Below are positions 8,173-15,999 of a stretch of DNA of 64,000 nucleotides, piece by piece. A model generated the notes under the pieces. It was given only the letters and a program-made list of their open reading frames with translations, was not told where the DNA came from and did no database searches. Where the stretch lies: contig CCMO02000001.1 in assembly GCA_000751295.2 (NCBI GenBank), forward strand, positions 5,111,838 through 5,175,837, written 5' to 3'. Every line of letters starts with the position of its first letter. Within the stretch, counting starts at the first letter, position 1. Both the position numbers and the translations under genes were made by a program. The DNA comes from a bacterium YEK0313. GTDB lineage: Bacteria; Pseudomonadota; Alphaproteobacteria; Rhizobiales; Phreatobacteraceae.

Positions 8173-8903
8173 CACGTCCGCGCGCCGAACACCATCTCCT
8201 TGATCCAGCCGACCAGAAGGCGCGTATAGGCGCGGCGGCTCGCATCGTCCGACAGGGCATGATCGGCCCGGTCGATGACGCGGTAGGTGAGCGAGCGGGC
8301 CTTCGAAAAGGCCGCGATGTAGCTCGCGATCGTCTGATGCGGCACGAGATCGTCCTTCTCGGATTCGACGACCAGCACATTGCCGGTGAAAGCGGCGCAG
8401 GCCGCCAGCGCCTTGTTGTCGGCCGGGCCGTTGGCCTGCTGGCGATAGAGGGTGAGGTCCAGCCGGTCGAGGGCCCCTTTCGGAAAATGCCAGTGGCGGT
8501 CGCGATAGAGCGCCGGCACCCTGAGCGACAGCCATTTCGCCGGCCGCTGGCTCGTCAGGATGGCGCCGAGATAGGCGCCGTAGCTCGCACCGACCACCGC
8601 AATGGCCGAACTGTCGACGAAAGGCCTGGTCGCGAGAAAGTCGTAGGCCGCGAGGACGTCCTTCAGGTTCTGCTCCGGGGTCGTTTCGCCGCGCAGCGCG
8701 ATCGTCCCGGCGTGGCCACGCAGGTCGAATGTCAGGCAGACGCAGCCGAGCGCGGCGATCTCCTGCGCGCGCGCAAGGTCGTCCTCCTGGCTGCCGGTCC
8801 AGCCATGGATGAACAGGATGCCGGGCGAGGCGGTCTTCGGCAGGGCCAGGGTGCCGGCGAGCTCGCGCTGATCCACGGCGAGGCGCACCTCCTCATGATG
8901 CAT
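8172..8903 (-). CDS. Alpha/beta hydrolase (dienelactone-hydrolase-like)
   Basis: This 243-aa protein has an oxyanion-region motif FIHGWTGSQ (about 31-39), a nucleophile elbow VVGASYGAYLG (Gly-Ala-Ser-Tyr-Gly), an acid in VVESEKDDLVPH and a catalytic His in DRADHAL. It is an intracellular serine hydrolase of unknown substrate. The ATG at 8903 overlaps the end of the DUF3182 gene by 11 bp, so the two are co-translated and probably work together. Confidence 0.8.
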   Translation of the reverse strand: MHHEEVRLAVDQRELAGTLALPKTASPGILFIHGWTGSQEDDLARAQEIAALGCVCLTFDLRGHAGTIALRGETTPEQNLKDVLAAYDFLATRPFVDSSAIAVVGASYGAYLGAILTSQRPAKWLSLRVPALYRDRHWHFPKGALDRLDLTLYRQQANGPADNKALAACAAFTGNVLVVESEKDDLVPHQTIASYIAAFSKARSLTYRVIDRADHALSDDASRRAYTRLLVGWIKEMVFGART

Positions 8904-10065
8904 GGTGACAGGCCTCCACGCGCGCATATTTGGTCAGGTGCCCGACCTCGCTGTCCTCATCCCGATAGTAGACGAAGGCGTCGGCCGGGACCGGCACGGC
9001 GGGACCGTAGACCTCGACGCAATGCGCCTCGACCGCCGCAAGCTCGGGATGCTCCAGCAGCCGCTCCGCTGCGACCAGCTCGGCGCCGCTCGCACCGCCC
9101 AGCCGCCAGGATTGTTCCAGCACGCAAGTCCGCAGCGCACCAGCCGAGTCGAGGCCGACGACGATGTCGTAGTTCCGGCGCGAGGCGATGAAGCCTTGGA
9201 AATGCCGGTTGGCGGCGGCGTCGAACAGCCGCGCCTGCTTGAGCGCGCGATGCACGTGATGGTCGTCAGTGAGCGACCACAGCTGCTCGAAACCGCCGCG
9301 CGCGACCGTCAGGGACGAGCCGCCATAGACCATCCGGCCGTGGTTGTCCTCGGTCTGCGACTGCGTGCCGAAATAGCTCGCCACCAAGCCGTGCAGCCGG
9401 ATCCGGCCGACCGCGAACGTCGTCGCATCGTGGATCTCCTCTTCGACCACCACGCCGTGGCGCTCCAGCTCCTCATCGGAGATGGAGGCCAGCGCCTCCG
9501 TGATGTCGCCGTCGACGTCGAGCAGCGATTGGCCGAGCCCGCCCGCGGCGGCGGCCGGCTTGAAGCGCGCGCGTCCCCGAGCGGCCACCAGCCTTGCGGC
9601 GTGCTCGAGATCCGCGCGGGCGAACGCGGTATAGCCGAAGGCGACGCACGGCTTGACCTCTTCAGCGAAGCCGGCCGACCAGCCCTCCGGCGCCGCCGCG
9701 TCCGGCCCGACGAGCGGGTGGGCGATCGCCTTCGTCGCCATATGGGCGAACGGCACCACGCCGCCGAACAGATCGTCCTCGCCGGCAATGCCGAGGCGTC
9801 GCGCGAGGGGCCGCCCGACGAGGGTCTCCTCCGGGACGTAATAGAGGCCGTCCATGCCCTCGAGGGCGTCGGCCGACGAGGCATCGAGGAAGGCCGCCTG
9901 CCGGGTCCGGGCGAGGCGCGCGGCAAGCGCAGCCCCCGACTGCCGGCGATGACCGGTCGACGCGCCGGCTCTGTCGTCGGCGCTGAGGAAGACGATCGTC
10001 GGCGCCGCGACCTCTCGCCGCCGCCGTTGCGGACGCGGTCCGGCCATGGCTGGTTGGCGGTTCAT
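8893..10065 (-). CDS. DUF3182 family protein (possible ATP-grasp-like)
   Basis: This 390-aa protein resembles the DUF3182 family of unknown function. Visible blocks are ARFKPAAAAGGLGQ (about 180-193), which looks like an ATP-grasp Lys/Gly-rich loop, and VVVEEEIHDATTFAVGR, which looks like the acidic strand preceding an ATP-grasp metal site. That reading is my inference. The ATG at 10065 has GAGGTG upstream. The gene is divergent from ligD across back-to-back EcfG-type promoters and overlaps the hydrolase gene at its 3' end. The substrate is unknown. Confidence 0.7.
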   Translation of the reverse strand: MNRQPAMAGPRPQRRRREVAAPTIVFLSADDRAGASTGHRRQSGAALAARLARTRQAAFLDASSADALEGMDGLYYVPEETLVGRPLARRLGIAGEDDLFGGVVPFAHMATKAIAHPLVGPDAAAPEGWSAGFAEEVKPCVAFGYTAFARADLEHAARLVAARGRARFKPAAAAGGLGQSLLDVDGDITEALASISDEELERHGVVVEEEIHDATTFAVGRIRLHGLVASYFGTQSQTEDNHGRMVYGGSSLTVARGGFEQLWSLTDDHHVHRALKQARLFDAAANRHFQGFIASRRNYDIVVGLDSAGALRTCVLEQSWRLGGASGAELVAAERLLEHPELAAVEAHCVEVYGPAVPVPADAFVYYRDEDSEVGHLTKYARVEACHHAS

Positions 10066-10099
10066 GGCATGGCACCTCGCTTCATTCCGTCTCAGGACG

Positions 10100-10125
10100 A
10101 ACCGGCCGGCCCCATGGACGGTTCC
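10100..10125 (-). promoter_or_regulatory. EcfG-type promoter for DUF3182/hydrolase
   Basis: On the minus strand GGAAC (10125-10121), a 17-base spacer and GGTT (10103-10100) give a near-consensus EcfG promoter. The predicted start near 10093 is about 28 bases before the ATG at 10065. Confidence 0.65.
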
Positions 10126-10134
10126 GCTGGAGCC

Positions 10135-10159
10135 GGAACCCTGCCCGACAGCCCGGGTT
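10135..10159 (+). promoter_or_regulatory. EcfG-type promoter for ligD
   Basis: GGAAC (10135-10139), a 16-base spacer and GGTT (10156-10159) match the EcfG consensus with one change. The site faces away from the one at 10100-10125 and lies about 58 bp before the ligD ATG. Confidence 0.65.
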
Positions 10160-10217
10160 GTCCTCGATGAGGCAGGCGGCCGGCTTCGCGGCCGCATGGA
10201 CGCTCGGGAGATCGTCG

Positions 10218-12740
10218 ATGCCGTCGCTCGAATCCTATCGCGCCAGGCGCGACTTCAGCCGCACGCCCGAGCCCAAGGGGCAAGGACGGCCGGCGCGAAC
10301 CGGCGCGGCTGCGGCCTTCGTGATCCACAAACATGCGGCGCGGCGCCTGCACTACGACCTGCGCTTGGAACATGACGGCGTGCTCTGGAGCTGGGCGGTG
10401 ACCAAGGGGCCGAGTCTCGATCCCTCGGACAAGCGCCTTGCCGTGCATGTCGAGGACCATCCGCTCGCCTACCGGACTTTTGAAGGCGAGATTCCGGAAG
10501 GGGAATATGGCGCCGGCTCCGTCATCGTCTGGGACGAAGGCCGCTGGATTCCCGAAGGCGATCCCGACCGGGGCATGGCCAAGGGCCACCTCGCATTCAC
10601 GCTCGAAGGACACAAGCTCAATGGTGCCTGGCACCTCATCCGCATGAAGCCGCGCCGCGGCGAGGCGCGCGACAACTGGCTGCTGATCAAGGCGGATGAT
10701 GCGGCCGCGCGGCGGGCCGGAGATATTCTCGAGGAGGAGCCCGCCTCCGTGAGGTCCGGCCGGATGGTGGAGGAGCCGTCCGCCCGCCCGGCCGCGAAGA
10801 GCCGCAGGCGGCCGAAAGGCGGCGCGCGTGCGCCCCGGCGCCCGAATGGCGCGACGGCGCTTCCGGATTTCGTCGCTCCCTGTCTTGCGACGCTTCGCGA
10901 CCAGCCCGGCGCCGGGGACGGCTGGGTCCATGAGGTCAAATTCGACGGCTATCGTATCGAAGCCCGGGTCGACCGCGGCAAGGTCAGCCTGCTGACCCGC
11001 ACCGGGCTCGATTGGACCGGCCGGTTCGGCCGGCCTCTCGAAGCCGCGCTGCAGGCGCTGCCCTGCGAGACCGCACTGATCGACGGCGAAGTCGTTGCGC
11101 TCGACGATGCCGGCATCTCGTCCTTCGCGGCCCTGCAGCGCGCACTTTCGGAACGCCGCACCGACAAGCTCGTCTATTTCGCTTTCGACCTGCTGCATCT
11201 CGATGGCCGCGACCTGCGGGCCGATCCCCTGCTCGCCCGCAAGGAGCGTCTGGAGGATCTCCTGGGATCGTCCCCTCGAGGCAGCCTGCGCTACAGCGAC
11301 CACGTCACCGAGCCCGGCGAGACCATGCTGGCCCATACCTGCCGCCTCGGGCTGGAGGGCGTCGTGTCGAAACGGGCCGACGCGCCCTATCACAGCGGCC
11401 GCGGCCTCGACTGGATCAAATCGAAATGCGCCTCGGAGCAGGAATTCGTCATTGCCGGCTACACGCCGTCGGAGGCCGCCGGCCGCCACCTGAAATCGCT
11501 GGCCGTCGGCTATTACGAAGGCGGTCGCCTCCGCTATGCCGGGCAGGTCGGAACCGGCTTCGACGCCGCGACACGCACCATGCTGCGGCGGCAGCTCGAC
11601 AAGCTTGGGCGCGCCAAGCCGCCGGTCAGCGCCGGCCGGCCTCCCCGCGCGATCATCTGGGTCGAGCCGAAGCTGGTCGCCGAGATTGCGTTCCGGACAT
11701 GGACCGCGGACGGACTGCTGCGGCAGGCTGCCTTCAAGGGCCTGCGCGAGGACAAGCCCGCGGCGACGGTGATCGCGGAACGGCCGCTGGCCCCGTCCAG
11801 GCGCGGCGCCGCTGGAAGGCCGGGCCGGGCCTCAGGCAGAATGGCTGAACCTGCGGGCGCCATGCCTGCCGGTGCTTCGGCACGATCAAGGGGGACGGTG
11901 ATGCTGACCCATGCCGACAAGCTTCTGTGGACCGACCCGCCGGTCAGCAAGCAGCGCCTGCTCGACCATTATCGAAGCGTCTGGCCCCAGATGCGTCCCC
12001 ATATCGTGCGCCGGCCGCTCAGCCTCCTGCGCGCACCCGACGGGATCGGTCAGCAGACCTTCTTTCAGAAGCACGGCTCGCGCGGCATGGACGATGCGGT
12101 CGCGACCTTTCATGACCCGCAGGACGGCGAGGAGCTCATCTTCGTCGACGACTTCGACGGCCTGACCGCGCTCGTCCAGCTCGGCACCGTCGAGATCCAT
12201 GCCTGGCAGGCGACCATCGACGCCATCGAAACGCCGGACGAGATGGTGTTCGATCTCGACCCGGCGCCCGGCGTCGCGCCGGAGCGGGTCCGGCAGGCAG
12301 CCTTGGCCTTGCGCGACCGTCTGGCCAGCCTCGGCCTGGACAGCTTCGCCAAGCTTTCCGGCGGCAAGGGCTTCCACGTCGTCGTGCCGCTCGTGCCGGC
12401 GGCGGACTGGTCGGCCGTGAAGAGCTTCGCCAGCGATTTCGCCCACGGCCTCGCCGAGGCGGAGCCGAAGGCCTATACGGCGACGCTCGCAAAGAAGGCC
12501 CGCGCCGGCCGCATCTTCATCGACTACCTGCGCAACGGGCGCGGCGCGACCGCCGTGCTGCCCTTCTCGCCGCGCGCAAGGCCCGGCGCCAGCCTTGCCG
12601 TTCCCGTGTCCTGGGGCGCGGTGGAGGCCGGCATCGCGCCAGCGGATTGCCGCATCGGCTCGCGCCTGCTGGACGAAATTCTGAAAGCCGAGCCCTGGAT
12701 CGACTTCCGCAAGGCCGCGAGGCGCCTGCCCAAGCCTTGA
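10218..12740 (+). CDS. ligD: Multifunctional DNA ligase D (PE-LIG-POL)
   Basis: This 840-aa enzyme is the end-processing and sealing enzyme of bacterial non-homologous end joining. The 3'-phosphoesterase domain comes first (about 1-170, with HKHAARRLHYDLRLEHDG). The ATP-dependent ligase domain follows, with adenylated Lys241 in HEVKFDGYR, then EGVVSKR and WIKSKC. The archaeo-eukaryotic primase-type polymerase is last, with metal-binding MVFDLDPAPG and SGGKGFHV. The ATG at 10218 follows CGGGAGATCGTCG. All hallmark residues are intact. Its partner Ku genes lie 9-15 kb downstream. Confidence 0.95.
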   Translation: MPSLESYRARRDFSRTPEPKGQGRPARTGAAAAFVIHKHAARRLHYDLRLEHDGVLWSWAVTKGPSLDPSDKRLAVHVEDHPLAYRTFEGEIPEGEYGAGSVIVWDEGRWIPEGDPDRGMAKGHLAFTLEGHKLNGAWHLIRMKPRRGEARDNWLLIKADDAAARRAGDILEEEPASVRSGRMVEEPSARPAAKSRRRPKGGARAPRRPNGATALPDFVAPCLATLRDQPGAGDGWVHEVKFDGYRIEARVDRGKVSLLTRTGLDWTGRFGRPLEAALQALPCETALIDGEVVALDDAGISSFAALQRALSERRTDKLVYFAFDLLHLDGRDLRADPLLARKERLEDLLGSSPRGSLRYSDHVTEPGETMLAHTCRLGLEGVVSKRADAPYHSGRGLDWIKSKCASEQEFVIAGYTPSEAAGRHLKSLAVGYYEGGRLRYAGQVGTGFDAATRTMLRRQLDKLGRAKPPVSAGRPPRAIIWVEPKLVAEIAFRTWTADGLLRQAAFKGLREDKPAATVIAERPLAPSRRGAAGRPGRASGRMAEPAGAMPAGASARSRGTVMLTHADKLLWTDPPVSKQRLLDHYRSVWPQMRPHIVRRPLSLLRAPDGIGQQTFFQKHGSRGMDDAVATFHDPQDGEELIFVDDFDGLTALVQLGTVEIHAWQATIDAIETPDEMVFDLDPAPGVAPERVRQAALALRDRLASLGLDSFAKLSGGKGFHVVVPLVPAADWSAVKSFASDFAHGLAEAEPKAYTATLAKKARAGRIFIDYLRNGRGATAVLPFSPRARPGASLAVPVSWGAVEAGIAPADCRIGSRLLDEILKAEPWIDFRKAARRLPKP

Positions 12741-12743
12741 TGG

Positions 12744-13109
12744 TCAGGCCACGCGGCGCGGCCGCATCGGCTCGGGCCCACCCGGCGCCTCACCCGTCGC
12801 CATTCCGGCACGGCCGCCGTCGACATCCTCATTGTCGATGACCGGCGTCTCCGGCTCGCGCGGCAGGGCCTCGCCAAGCTCGGGATCGGCCGGCAGCTGG
12901 CCGGCCGGCGCGACCTCGAACCGCCCGCGGCCCCTCGGCGTCGCCAGGCTCGGCTCGACCGGCACGAAACCCTGATCCGTCAGCCAAAGCCGCAGGATGA
13001 GCTGGACCGCCTCCGCCTCGGTCAGGCGCGGTCGATAGTCCGCGAGAAAGGCGCGCAGGCCCTCTTCGAGGTCCTGCGGCAAGTCGCAATGGGTCAGGTC
13101 GAGGATCAT
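12744..13109 (-). CDS. Small hypothetical protein next to udgX
   Basis: This 121-aa protein is not recognised. The N-terminal half (about 1-50) looks helical; the C-terminal half is Pro/Gly/Glu-rich and probably disordered. The ATG at 13109 follows CGGGAGGTTCCGCC, a good ribosome site. It lies 57 bp behind udgX on the same strand and is probably co-transcribed. A short hairpin, CCTGCC-GGTC-GGCAGG, sits in that gap (13131-13146). It ends 3 bp from the convergent ligD stop. Confidence 0.55.
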   Translation of the reverse strand: MILDLTHCDLPQDLEEGLRAFLADYRPRLTEAEAVQLILRLWLTDQGFVPVEPSLATPRGRGRFEVAPAGQLPADPELGEALPREPETPVIDNEDVDGGRAGMATGEAPGGPEPMRPRRVA

Positions 13110-13166
13110 GGCGGAACCTCCCGTTGAGAGTCCTGCCGGTCGGCAGGAGCAGGCCGCTCGCGGCGA

Positions 13167-13808
13167 TCAGGCCGCGACGATCTCCTGCGCCCGGCGCAGG
13201 TCGGCGACGAAACGGTGATATTCGCTGTCGCGCGCATCGCGATCGGGAATGCGCAGGAGATAGGACGGGTGGATGGTGGCGAGCATCGCAATGCCCTCGC
13301 TGGTCGTCGCCAGCTTGCCGCGCGTCGACGCAATCGACTGCTGCCGGCCGGTCAGGCCGTGCAGCGCCGTCGCGCCCAAGGCCACCACCAGCCGCGGCCG
13401 GACGAGCGCGAGCTCAAGCGAGAGCCACCAGCGACAGGCGCTGATCTCGCCGCCATTCGGCCGCTGGTGGATGCGGCGCTTGCCGCGCGGCGTGAATTTG
13501 AAGTGCTTGACCGCGTTGGTGATGTAGACCGCCGCGCGATCTATTCCGGCAACCGGCAGGGCTTCGGCGAACAGCCGGCCGGCAGGACCGACGAAAGGAC
13601 GTCCGGCAAGATCCTCCTGGTCGCCCGGCTGTTCGCCAACGAAAGCGAGGGCTGCGCCCTCCGGCCCCTCGCCGAAGACGGTCTGGGTCGCCGGGCGCCA
13701 GAGCGGGCAGGCCCGGCACTGCAGCGCCGATGCCCGCGCCTCATCGAGCGAGGCGGCGAGCGGACGCCCGGCCGACGCCGCGGCGAGGTCGGCGATCGTC
13801 TGATGCAT
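13167..13808 (-). CDS. udgX: UdgX-type uracil-DNA glycosylase / crosslinking protein
   Basis: This 213-aa protein belongs to the family 4-like UdgX group. It shows GEQPGDQED (58-66), the UdgX-specific KRRIHQRP loop with His114, and HPSYLLR (180-186). In mycobacterial UdgX the loop histidine forms a covalent bond to the abasic site after uracil excision, so this protein likely traps uracil sites in DNA. Cysteines at 31, 34 and 125 are consistent with the family's iron-sulfur cluster. It lies close to ligD and within the stress island, although I see no EcfG site directly before it. Confidence 0.9.
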   Translation of the reverse strand: MHQTIADLAAASAGRPLAASLDEARASALQCRACPLWRPATQTVFGEGPEGAALAFVGEQPGDQEDLAGRPFVGPAGRLFAEALPVAGIDRAAVYITNAVKHFKFTPRGKRRIHQRPNGGEISACRWWLSLELALVRPRLVVALGATALHGLTGRQQSIASTRGKLATTSEGIAMLATIHPSYLLRIPDRDARDSEYHRFVADLRRAQEIVAA

Positions 13809-13835
13809 GGTTCGCCTCCCGGATGTCGCGCATCT

Positions 13836-13860
13836 CCGGGCCGCGGGAGGTGCGGCCCGG
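13836..13860 (-). other. Intercistronic hairpin between DUF892 gene and udgX
   Basis: CCGGGCCGC (13836-13844) and GCGGCCCGG (13852-13860) form a perfect 9-bp stem with a 7-base loop. It follows the DUF892 gene stop on the minus strand and has no T-tract. It may protect the 3' end of the upstream message or partly terminate it. Confidence 0.4.
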
Positions 13861-13892
13861 CTGCTTGCGCTTCGCGCTGGCCAACACCGCCA

Positions 13893-14399
13893 CTAGGCGG
13901 CCGCGTTCGCGTTGACGCGGCTCTCGGCGATCTTGGTCAGGCGCATGTCGGTCGCCTTTTCCTCGTCGAGATTGGCCTGCAGGAGGCTGGCGCAATCGGG
14001 CCGGCCAAGCTCCTTGGCCCAGGCGACCAGGGTGCCGTAGCGGGTCATCTCATAGTGCTCGACCGCCTGCGCAGCGGCGATCAGCGCGGCATCCAGCACC
14101 TGCTTGTCGGCGACCTCGCTCGACACGTCGGCGGCCTCCTCGATGATGCCGTCGATGGCCGGGCAGTTGACGCCGCCCGATTCGACTCCATGCAGGCGGA
14201 ACACCTCGTCCAGCCGGCGCACATGCCCCTCGGTCTCCTTCAGGTGCTCGGCAAAGCCGGCGCGCAGCTTGGAGTCGGTGGCCTTCTCGATCATGGCAGG
14301 CAGAGCCTTGGTGATCTTGTTCTCGGCGTAGTAGATGTCGCGAAGGGTATGGACGAACAGATCGTCCATGGTTTGGATATCCTTGGAAAACCAACCCAT
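13893..14399 (-). CDS. DUF892 / YciE-type ferritin-like protein (copy 1)
   Basis: This 168-aa helical protein has the DUF892 signatures: DLFVHTLRDIYYAENKI near the N-terminus, HLKETEGHVRRLDEVF, and a final helix with LLQANLDEEKATD. Such four-helix proteins resemble ferritins and may bind a di-metal centre through the conserved Glu/His residues. The ATG at 14399 is preferred to one 13 codons upstream because it fits homologues and has AGAGGCCAGG before it. A consensus EcfG promoter lies at 14459-14484. Confidence 0.85.
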   Translation of the reverse strand: MGWFSKDIQTMDDLFVHTLRDIYYAENKITKALPAMIEKATDSKLRAGFAEHLKETEGHVRRLDEVFRLHGVESGGVNCPAIDGIIEEAADVSSEVADKQVLDAALIAAAQAVEHYEMTRYGTLVAWAKELGRPDCASLLQANLDEEKATDMRLTKIAESRVNANAAA

Positions 14400-14458
14400 G
14401 ATCCTGGCCTCTTCGGTTGTCGTTGAGAAGAGTTGCATCGAATAGGATGCTCTTCTGA

Positions 14459-14484
14459 AACGTGCAGGCCTCGGCGGGCGTTCC
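14459..14484 (-). promoter_or_regulatory. EcfG-type promoter for DUF892 copy 1
   Basis: On the minus strand GGAAC (14484-14480), a 17-base spacer and CGTT (14462-14459) match the consensus. Predicted transcription starts about 50 bases before the ATG at 14399. Confidence 0.75.
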
Positions 14485-14492
14485 CCTGCGGC

Positions 14493-14756
14493 TCAGGTTT
14501 GATCGGAGCCGCTCGTCTTGCGGCGCTGACTGCGCTTTTCGGGTGCGCCGGCCTTGCTGTGCGCGGTCGGTGCGACCGGGTCGCTCGCGGGGAACGTATC
14601 CTCAAGCGCATCGTTGAGCTCGGCATCGGTTTCCTTGTCGTGCGAAGCCTCCGGCAGCGGCGGCTGCTTGCGGCCGACCGCCCGCTCGAATTCGCGCGTT
14701 CCCTCGGCCTGATGTTCGGCTGCCTTGCGGTCGGCTGGCTTGTCGGCATCGATCAT
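14493..14756 (-). CDS. Small stress-type protein with DTFPASDPVAP motif
   Basis: This 87-aa hydrophilic protein carries ALEDTFPASDPVAP (about residues 50-63), a motif common to small uncharacterised alphaproteobacterial proteins that cluster with stress genes. The ATG at 14756 follows CGGAGGAGCGC, a strong ribosome site. A weaker EcfG-like element (GGAAC-N17-GCTT on the minus strand, 14853-14828) lies about 70 bp upstream. The function is unknown and most of the chain is probably disordered. Confidence 0.65.
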   Translation of the reverse strand: MIDADKPADRKAAEHQAEGTREFERAVGRKQPPLPEASHDKETDAELNDALEDTFPASDPVAPTAHSKAGAPEKRSQRRKTSGSDQT

Positions 14757-14923
14757 GCGCTCCTCCGTGACGGGTGCAGGCGGGGCTTGCCGGCAGGACG
14801 TCGCAAGCTGGCCCCGTGCACAAAGCCAAGCATCTTCGCCGCCGGAAAGTTCCACGTGCCGACCGAAAATGGCCCCGCTGACCGCGATCAGCGCGGCACC
14901 GGTCACGCCTTCGCGATGGCAAA

Positions 14924-14949
14924 GGAACCTTGACGCTCGACGGTCCGTT
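14924..14949 (+). promoter_or_regulatory. EcfG-type promoter for the SDR operon
   Basis: GGAAC (14924-14928), a 17-base spacer and CGTT (14946-14949) match the consensus. The predicted start near 14957 gives a leader of about 27 bases before the ATG at 14984. Confidence 0.75.
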
Positions 14950-14983
14950 GCTTTCACAAACGACCTCCGAGGAGAGACCGGAC

Positions 14984-15991
14984 ATGGCACGAGATCATGT
15001 TTCGCCTCATGCGGCGCGCGCCGAGGCAACCGCGAACGAGCAGCGCCGGATTCAGCAGCATGTCGACGACAACGAGACGCACGGTCCGGCGTCGAAGAAG
15101 GACGGCAAGGCGCGTCCCGCGCCCACCGGCGAGCGTGACTATCCAACGCCGCCCTTCCCACCGCAGCATCTCGCCAAGCCCGGATCAGAGGCGAAGGTGC
15201 AGCCCCAGCCGCAATTCGATGCGCCCTTCTACAAGGGCTCGGAAAAGCTCCTCGACAAGGTGGCGCTGATCACCGGCGGCGATTCCGGTATCGGCCGGGC
15301 GACGGCCGTCCTGTTCGCCCGCGAAGGCGCCGACATCGCCATCGTCTATCTCGACGAGCACGAGGACGCCGAGGCGACGCGCCGCGCCGTCGAGGCCGAG
15401 GGACGCCGCTGCATCCTGATGGTCGGCGACGTGGCCGAGGCCGCGTTCTGCGAACATGCGGTCAATGCCACCATCCAGCGTTTCGGCAAGCTCGACATCC
15501 TGGTCAACAATGCCGCCTTCCAGGAACATGCCGAACGGCTGGAGGACCTCACCGAGGCGCATTTCGACCGGACCATGAAAACCAATCTCTACGGCTATTT
15601 CTTCATGGCCAAGGCTGCGGCGCCGCACCTGCCGGCCGGTGGTGCGATCCTCAATACGGGTTCGGTGACCGCGATGCGCGGCAGCGCCGACCTCATCGAC
15701 TATTCGACGACCAAAGGCGGCATTCACGCCTTCACGCGCGCCTTGGCGTCCCAGCTTCTGCCCCGCGGCATCCGCGTCAACGCGGTCGCGCCCGGCCCGG
15801 TCTGGACGCCGCTCAATCCCGCCGACAAGCCGGCCGACCGCGTCTCGAGCTTCGGCGGCCAGACCCCGATGGGCCGGCCGGCCCAGCCGGAGGAGATCGC
15901 CCCCGCCTTTGTGTTCCTGGCCGCGCCGAGCTGCTCGAGCTACATCACGGGCGAGATCCTGCCGGTGATCGGCGGCTATGGCGGATCCTGA
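14984..15991 (+). CDS. SDR family oxidoreductase (general stress protein 39-like)
   Basis: This 335-aa NAD(P)-dependent dehydrogenase has a long polar N-terminal extension (about 1-90) typical of GSP39/YhxC-like stress SDRs. The Rossmann domain has TGGDSGIGRA (about 97-106), LVNNAA, catalytic Ser in NTGSVTA and the Tyr-x3-Lys pair in DYSTTKGG. The substrate is unknown. The ATG follows CCGAGGAGAGACCGGAC. An EcfG-type promoter lies just upstream. The next gene begins 8 bp after the stop, so they form an operon. Confidence 0.9.
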   Translation: MARDHVSPHAARAEATANEQRRIQQHVDDNETHGPASKKDGKARPAPTGERDYPTPPFPPQHLAKPGSEAKVQPQPQFDAPFYKGSEKLLDKVALITGGDSGIGRATAVLFAREGADIAIVYLDEHEDAEATRRAVEAEGRRCILMVGDVAEAAFCEHAVNATIQRFGKLDILVNNAAFQEHAERLEDLTEAHFDRTMKTNLYGYFFMAKAAAPHLPAGGAILNTGSVTAMRGSADLIDYSTTKGGIHAFTRALASQLLPRGIRVNAVAPGPVWTPLNPADKPADRVSSFGGQTPMGRPAQPEEIAPAFVFLAAPSCSSYITGEILPVIGGYGGS

Positions 15992-15999
15992 GCGCCGCC

